Positions 59,826 to 64,000 of a DNA stretch of 64,000 bases are shown in pieces. Positions within the stretch are counted from its first letter, which is position 1. Each line of letters begins with the position of its first letter. Location: the NCBI RefSeq assembly GCF_027922365.1, contig NZ_BSFN01000019.1, positions 27,440 through 91,439 on the forward strand, read 5' to 3'. The notes beneath the pieces are model-generated. The model had not been told where the DNA came from and searched no databases. It saw only the letters and a list, made by a program, of their open reading frames with translations. This DNA is from Pseudomonas turukhanskensis (GTDB lineage Bacteria > Pseudomonadota > Gammaproteobacteria > Pseudomonadales > Pseudomonadaceae). The translations under genes and the position numbers were made by a program.

Positions 59826-59892
59826 GGCGAATATCGCCTGCGATTTGCGTTGGGACACGGCGGATATCCGCTGCGCGGATATTCGTCCTACG
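59821..59892. repeat. REP-like inverted repeat, GTAGGGCGAATAT type
   Basis: CGTAGGGCGAATATCG at the left and CGGATATTCGTCCTACG at the right form an interrupted dyad with a GGATATCC core. The stop codon of motB (TAG, 59823-59825) lies in its left terminus. Confidence 0.85.
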
Positions 59893-59910
59893 ACCTGATG
59901 TGTCTGGCGG

Positions 59911-60363
59911 TCAATCCGCGCAATAAAGCTGCCGCGTTTCCACTGCGAAATAGCACTTGCCGATCGGCCGCAGATTGATCACCGAATCCACTTCGCCGCC
60001 GTACATCAGGTTGAACAACAGGTCGTTGTCGATATTGCCCGAGGCATCCAGGTCGGTGGCTTTGCCTTTTTCCACCCGCAAGCGCATGCGGTTGAGAAAG
60101 CCCGACTCCACGATGCCCGAGGTTTCCATGATGCTCAGCCCCTGGCGTGTAAGGGCGTAGAAACGACCGTCCTTGATCAGCAACGTATGGTTGACTTCGA
60201 TCTTGTGGCCATCGCGCAGAATCACGTCGCCGCTTGAGCTGTAACGGCCGTTGAATTCGTTGCTGGATTTGAAATTCACGCACACCACCAGCAGTGCCCC
60301 CAATGCAGCGGCCACCAGCAGCGCGCCACCTGTGTACCAGCGGCAGTTTTTGCTCAGGGTCAT
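59911..60363 (-). CDS. Small membrane-anchored protein, partner of the LafZ-like regulator
   Basis: A 150-residue protein with one N-terminal membrane span (YTGGALLVAAALGALLVVCV) and a periplasmic beta-rich domain (NEFNGRYSSSGDVILRDG, KIEVNHTLLIKDGRFYALT, with Cys in GKCYFAVETRQLYC that may be a disulfide). Its start overlaps the stop of the regulator gene by four bases, so the two proteins are made together. The arrangement recalls ToxS after ToxR; sequence family not recognised. Confidence 0.75.
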   Translation of the reverse strand: MTLSKNCRWYTGGALLVAAALGALLVVCVNFKSSNEFNGRYSSSGDVILRDGHKIEVNHTLLIKDGRFYALTRQGLSIMETSGIVESGFLNRMRLRVEKGKATDLDASGNIDNDLLFNLMYGGEVDSVINLRPIGKCYFAVETRQLYCAD

Positions 60364-61196
60364 TGCAGGCAGCTCCGCAGTTGCTCGTCTTGCACCTTGG
60401 GCAACTGGGCGCGGTTGATCATCAGCCAGCGCGTGGTGTCGCGCTGCACGCAGAGCAATTCAAAAAAACCGGCATTGGCGCCCAGGCGGAATTGCACCGG
60501 TTGTTCCACCAGCGCGGCCAGGCGTTCGGTGAGCCCGCCGGTGTCATTGCGCAACTGTTCCAGCGCCTGCGGCGTGGTGGCGGCGTAGGTAAAATGTTTG
60601 TTGCCGATATCGCGCTCGGCCACCAGCACCTGCGACTGGAACAGCTCGTGGTAGATGTACGCGAACACCACCAGACTGAGAATCAGCAAGGCCGAAGCCG
60701 CCATCATCAAGGTCGCCATACGTTGCTGGTTGAGTGTGCGATTGGCCCGCCGTGGCAACGCCAGCGGCGGAAAGAAACCGGGGGCAGGCAGGTCGGCCAG
60801 ATCGTTGAGGTTGACCAGGAATTTGGGGCTGAGCATGTAGCCACGGCGGGGCAGAGTCTGGATGATTTCGCGGTTCTTCTCATCCCCCAACACCTGACGA
60901 AGGGAGTAGATCTGCTGGTTCAAGCTGCCCTGGCCAACGATGCGGTCGCTCCAGGCATAGGCCAGCAATTCGTCGCGGCCCACCACTTCGCCAGGCACTT
61001 GCAACAGACGTTCGAGCAAACGGCTGCCGGAAAAACCCAGGTCGATCTTTTCCTCCACACCCTCACGGCTGAACACCAGTTGATAGCGTTCAGGGTGAAA
61101 GTGCGCCTGGCATCCATCCGGGCGCCCGGTACGGATGACCGACGCGGGCTTGACCTCATGGGTTCCCGCGCGCGGCATGGTTTCACTCATTGTCAT
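60360..61196 (-). CDS. Membrane-anchored winged-helix regulator (LafZ / ToxR-CadC-like)
   Basis: The 278-residue protein from ATG 61196 (GCAGG five bases upstream; a GTG at 61238 lacks a site) has an OmpR-type winged helix at residues 30-115 (LGFSGSRLLERLLQVPGEVV, YSLRQVLGDEKNREIIQTLP, RRGYML), a span at about 165-185 (MMAASALLILSLVVFAYIYH) and a 95-residue periplasmic domain with two Cys (LLCVQRD, LRSCLQ). Classical Flag-2 loci carry a transmembrane regulator, LafZ, beside the flagellin gene. Probably controls lateral genes from the membrane. Confidence 0.82.
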   Translation of the reverse strand: MTMSETMPRAGTHEVKPASVIRTGRPDGCQAHFHPERYQLVFSREGVEEKIDLGFSGSRLLERLLQVPGEVVGRDELLAYAWSDRIVGQGSLNQQIYSLRQVLGDEKNREIIQTLPRRGYMLSPKFLVNLNDLADLPAPGFFPPLALPRRANRTLNQQRMATLMMAASALLILSLVVFAYIYHELFQSQVLVAERDIGNKHFTYAATTPQALEQLRNDTGGLTERLAALVEQPVQFRLGANAGFFELLCVQRDTTRWLMINRAQLPKVQDEQLRSCLQ

Positions 61197-61395
61197 ATGT
61201 GCCTGCAAGGAACCGGTGCTTTGTGGCCGTTTACTCACGCGGATACAAAAAAATACAAAGCGGTCGGCATTTTGGCGTCAAAAAAAGGCCGCAGCAAGGA
61301 CTGTGTCGGAAATATCTTACAGTCCGGCTATTTTTATAGGCGATTACCGCCCACTTGCGCAGTACCTGCCCGCTAAAAAAACGCCGCCAACGACA

Positions 61396-61420
61396 AACGC
61401 CCCGAACCAGTCGGGGCGTT
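61396..61420 (-). terminator. Flagellin gene terminator
   Basis: AACGCCCCG-AACCAGT-CGGGGCGTT, a 9-bp perfect stem, 26 bases past the flagellin stop on the minus strand; TGTCGTTGGCGGCGTTTTTTT follows in that direction (T-rich after a gap). Confidence 0.85.
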
Positions 61421-61445
61421 GCTACAGCAGGGTAGTGCGAAGGGC

Positions 61446-62354
61446 TTAGCCCAGCAGGGACATGACCATGCCTGGCATCTGACCGGCTTGCTTGAGCATC
61501 GAGATACCCGACTGCAGCAGCATGCTGTTTTTGGTCATGGTGGCGGACTCGGAAGCGAAGTCAGCGTCCATGATGGTGCCGCGGGCTACGTCGGTGTTGT
61601 CCTTCATGTTGGCCAGGTTGTTGGCAGTGTGGTTCAGGCGGTTGATGTTGGCACCGAACTGAGCACGCAGGGAGCCGATGTCGTCCAGCGCGTCGCTCAG
61701 GGTGGTGATCATGCCGTTGGCAGCCGAACCGTCAGCGCCAGCGATTTCAGTACCAGGAGTGGTGCTGTCCGGCGTGGCGTATTGAGCCGACAGGGTGTCC
61801 AGCGCAGCGGTCAGATCGGTCAGCGGGGTGCTCACGTCCAGGGTCAGCTTTTCATCAGCGCTGGCGCCGATCTGGAAGTCCAGGGCAGCGGAGAACTTAC
61901 CGGCCGAGCCGTCGGTTACAGCCGACGCGCCGCCGTCGGAGAACAGGCCTTCACCGGCGTATTTGGTGTTCTTGATAACGTTGCCCAGTTCCTGACCCAG
62001 TTGGTCGTACTCGGCTTGCATGGCGTCGCGGTCGTCGGAGCTGGCAGTGGCGTTCGCCGATTGGGTGGCGAGGTCTTTCATGCGCTGAACGATGTCAGTC
62101 ATTTCGCTCAGTGCGCCTTCGGAGGTTTGCAGCAGCGAAACGGCGTCGTTGGTGTTGCGGGTGGCAACGGCCATGCCGCGGGACTGGGCGTTCAGACGGG
62201 TAGCGATCTGCAGGCCGGCAGCGTCGTCGGCGGCGCTGTTTACACGGTAGCCAGTACCCAGGCGTTGCTGGTTAGTGGACAGTGCGCTGTTGGTTTTGCC
62301 CAGGTTGGTTTGAGTGACCAGAGCGGAGTAGTTGGTATGAATCGACAGAGCCAT
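61446..62354 (-). CDS. lafA: Lateral flagellin LafA
   Basis: The 302-residue protein has canonical D0/D1 ends: MALSIHTNYSALVTQTNLGK, LSTNQQRLGTGYRVNSAADD, AAGLQIATRLNAQSRG at the N-terminus, and ALDDIGSLRAQFGANINRLN with SMLKQAGQMPGMVMSLLG at the C-terminus. The short variable centre (about residues 140-200) fits small lateral flagellins. The sequence contains no Cys. A sigma-28 promoter candidate lies upstream (62442-62468). Confidence 0.95.
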   Translation of the reverse strand: MALSIHTNYSALVTQTNLGKTNSALSTNQQRLGTGYRVNSAADDAAGLQIATRLNAQSRGMAVATRNTNDAVSLLQTSEGALSEMTDIVQRMKDLATQSANATASSDDRDAMQAEYDQLGQELGNVIKNTKYAGEGLFSDGGASAVTDGSAGKFSAALDFQIGASADEKLTLDVSTPLTDLTAALDTLSAQYATPDSTTPGTEIAGADGSAANGMITTLSDALDDIGSLRAQFGANINRLNHTANNLANMKDNTDVARGTIMDADFASESATMTKNSMLLQSGISMLKQAGQMPGMVMSLLG

Positions 62355-62663
62355 GATGGTAATCCTTCGAGCGAGTGGGCTTGAGTGAAGCTGGCTGTGA
62401 TCGCCTGCTGAAAAGGTAAGGCGACAGGTCGATTGGTTGGATTAAGGGCAAGTGTGAATTTTCTTTTGAAGCGCTGTCGTTCGCTTGAGAAAGACCTGCG
62501 AGCGAAGCGTGATTTTTCTTCTTTTGTAGGGGTCGTAAGGCGCCCCTCAGGCGTTTAAGGCCAGAGTTTGGTTTGCCGGTGTGCTAACGGCCGAGCTTTC
62601 CTACAGGCAAGCGCTACCTAGTTTTCTTACCGTGACTGAACTCCCATCTGGATGGAATTGGTC
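62355..62663. other. Divergent region between flagellin and TpsA exoprotein genes
   Basis: A 309-base non-coding region with the flagellin promoter on the minus strand. The right half (62470-62663) must hold the exoprotein promoter; an inverted GGGGTCGTAAGGCGCCCC (62530-62547) is a possible hairpin. Nothing else was recognised. Confidence 0.5.
62442..62468 (-). promoter_or_regulatory. Candidate sigma-28 promoter of lafA
   Basis: On the minus strand CAAA (complement of 62465-62468), 15 bases, then GCCCTTAA (complement of 62442-62449), compared with TAAA-N15-GCCGATAA; 9 of 12 positions match and the spacing is exact. It lies about 88 bases upstream of the lafA ATG. Confidence 0.5.
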
Positions 62664-64000
62664 ATGAATACGCGCTGTTTTCGCCTGATTTTCAGCAAGC
62701 CGTTAGGCTTCCTTATCCCTGTTGCCGAAATCACCCGCGCGCAACGCAAACCCGGCCAACAGCAAACAGCGTCACCACCCGCTCTCCCCCGAATTAATCC
62801 TGCTTTTAAGCCCTTGGTGCTCTCTGTATTTCTTGCTGGTTTACCTGGCTGGGCAGTAGCCGAGATTGTGCTGGACCCGACTCAGCGCGCCGGTACCAAC
62901 GTGATCAGCGCCGCCAACGGCGTGCCGGTCATCGAAATTGCCAACCCCACTGGCAACGGAATTTCCCACAACCGCTTTACCGAATTCGATGTGCAAAACC
63001 CAGGCGTCATCTTTAACAACAGCCTGGTCAACGGCACCAGCCAGCTGGGCGGTGCGGTGTTGCGCAACCCCAACCTTTCACGCGCGGCCCGGGCGATTCT
63101 TACCGAGGTCACGGGCAACAAGCCCAGCTCCATTTCCGGCACCCTGGAGGTGTTTGGCACCAAGGCCGATCTGCTCTTTGCTAACCCCAATGGCCTGACC
63201 TTGAACGGCGTTACCACCCTCAACACTTCAAGCCTTACGGTAAGCACGGGCCGTGTACGCGATGCGGCGAGCGGGTTGCAGTTTGTGGTGGATGGGCAAA
63301 GCGGCCAGGTCATGATTGGCGCTGATGGCGTTAACACTGAGGGGTTGAGCTACTTCGACATCGTCGCGCGCTCGGTGGCCTTGCAGGGGGCCGTGGGTTC
63401 GCAGACGCGGCAAACCGATCTGCAGATTGCGGCCGGCCAGGGCACCTATGACCCCAGCACTCGCGCATTCACGGCCAAAGCAGAGGCTGAGGGTTCGGGT
63501 CTGGCCATTTCCGGCTCGGCGGCGGGCGCCATGCACGGCCGCTTTATTAACCTGATCAGCAGCGACAGCGGTGCCGGGGTTCGGCACCAGGGGCTGATTG
63601 TGGCGGCGCGGGATATTCAGATCAGCGCCGATGGCGAAATTGCCTTGAAAGACACAGGTGCCGGCGGCCAGGTACAAATTGCATCGACGGCCACCGTTAC
63701 CAACACAGGCACGCTGGATGCCACCACAGGTCTCACTATCAAGGCCCGTGATGTGGTCAATGAGCAGGGTGCTTCTATGGGCTCCGGCGCGGACCTGAGC
63801 ATTGATGCCGCCAATAGCCTGACCAATGCCAAAGACGCCACGCTCTTGGCCGAGCGCGCGATGCAGCTCAAGGCCGGTAGCCGCCTCAACAACGCCGGTG
63901 GCCTCCAGGCCGGCCAAACCCTGGCCATCAACACCCAAAGCCTGAGCAATAACGCAGGCCTGGTGCGGGGTAAAACCCTGACGGTGACTGCCAAGCAGGT
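62664..64000 (+). CDS. Two-partner-secretion exoprotein (TpsA; FhaB/CdiA type), N-terminal part
   Basis: The frame is open from ATG 62664 to the window end (445 codons visible). It starts with the extended signal peptide of type V exoproteins (MNTRCFRLIFSKPLGFLIPV) followed by a classical hydrophobic core (LVLSVFLAGLPGWAVA). The TPS domain carries the two family motifs: LRNPNLSRAARAIL and LLFANPNGLTLNG. Beyond about residue 280 filamentous beta-helix repeats begin (GSRLNNAGGLQ, QSLSNNAGLVRG). It would be secreted by a TpsB pore not present in the window. Adhesin or contact-dependent toxin cannot be decided without the C-terminus. Confidence 0.9.
   Translation, partial: MNTRCFRLIFSKPLGFLIPVAEITRAQRKPGQQQTASPPALPRINPAFKPLVLSVFLAGLPGWAVAEIVLDPTQRAGTNVISAANGVPVIEIANPTGNGISHNRFTEFDVQNPGVIFNNSLVNGTSQLGGAVLRNPNLSRAARAILTEVTGNKPSSISGTLEVFGTKADLLFANPNGLTLNGVTTLNTSSLTVSTGRVRDAASGLQFVVDGQSGQVMIGADGVNTEGLSYFDIVARSVALQGAVGSQTRQTDLQIAAGQGTYDPSTRAFTAKAEAEGSGLAISGSAAGAMHGRFINLISSDSGAGVRHQGLIVAARDIQISADGEIALKDTGAGGQVQIASTATVTNTGTLDATTGLTIKARDVVNEQGASMGSGADLSIDAANSLTNAKDATLLAERAMQLKAGSRLNNAGGLQAGQTLAINTQSLSNNAGLVRGKTLTVTAKQ

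Overview
The window comes from a high-GC gammaproteobacterium, almost certainly Pseudomonas or a close relative. Evidence is family-level: paired DUF2790 secreted proteins, DUF1654, DUF3010 and VF530 proteins, a NodT-FUSC-DUF1656-HlyD efflux operon, MetR, RarD, and dispersed REP-like palindromes typical of that group. No CRISPR array, rRNA, prophage or insertion sequence was seen; there is one tRNA-Thr(CGT).

Layout. 1-3.65 kb: efflux operon (outer-membrane channel cut by the window edge, FUSC inner-membrane pump, DUF1656, HlyD adaptor). 4-35 kb: ordinary chromosomal genes, mostly single: tandem DUF2790 genes, metR, hydrolase, rarD, NUDIX, DEAD-box helicase, oxidoreductase, secreted subtilase, solute-binding protein, PQQ sugar dehydrogenase, LTA-synthase-like sulfatase, CvfB, tRNA-Thr, glycosyltransferase, lipoprotein nuclease, LexA-controlled DUF1654 gene, nitroreductase, crotonase, modE/modABC with a clear ModE operator, YebC-like regulator, and a PP2C / Ser-Thr kinase / double-FHA phosphosignalling set. 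35.0-35.8 kb: a small secreted protein built of fifteen 11-residue repeats behind an OxyR-like operator. 36-38.5 kb: small stress or housekeeping genes and a PilZ protein.

38.6-62.4 kb is a lateral-type (Flag-2 / Laf) flagellar locus: flhA-flhB-fliR-Q-P-N-M transcribed leftwards, divergent from lafK (sigma-54 activator)-fliE-F-G-H-I-J-flgM-flgN, then fliD-fliS-fliT-like-fliK-fliL-fliA-motA-motB, and a leftward group of flagellin plus a membrane-anchored winged-helix regulator and a small membrane partner. It supplies export gate, MS ring, switch, ATPase, stator, cap, filament and regulators, but the rod/hook block (flgA-flgL) that classical Laf loci carry after flgN/flgM is absent; REP-like repeats sit at that junction. 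FliM lacks the N-terminal CheY-docking peptide while FliN starts with a look-alike of it. AAATCA half-sites recur in the lafK/fliM and fliD promoter regions.

62.66 kb to the end: start of a two-partner-secretion exoprotein (FhaB/CdiA type), cut by the window edge.

The most promising leads are the hook-less lateral flagellar locus with its relocated CheY-like docking peptide and ToxRS-like regulator pair, and the repeat-built secreted protein with its peroxide-type operator. All database-dependent statements are from memory of the families; nothing was searched.
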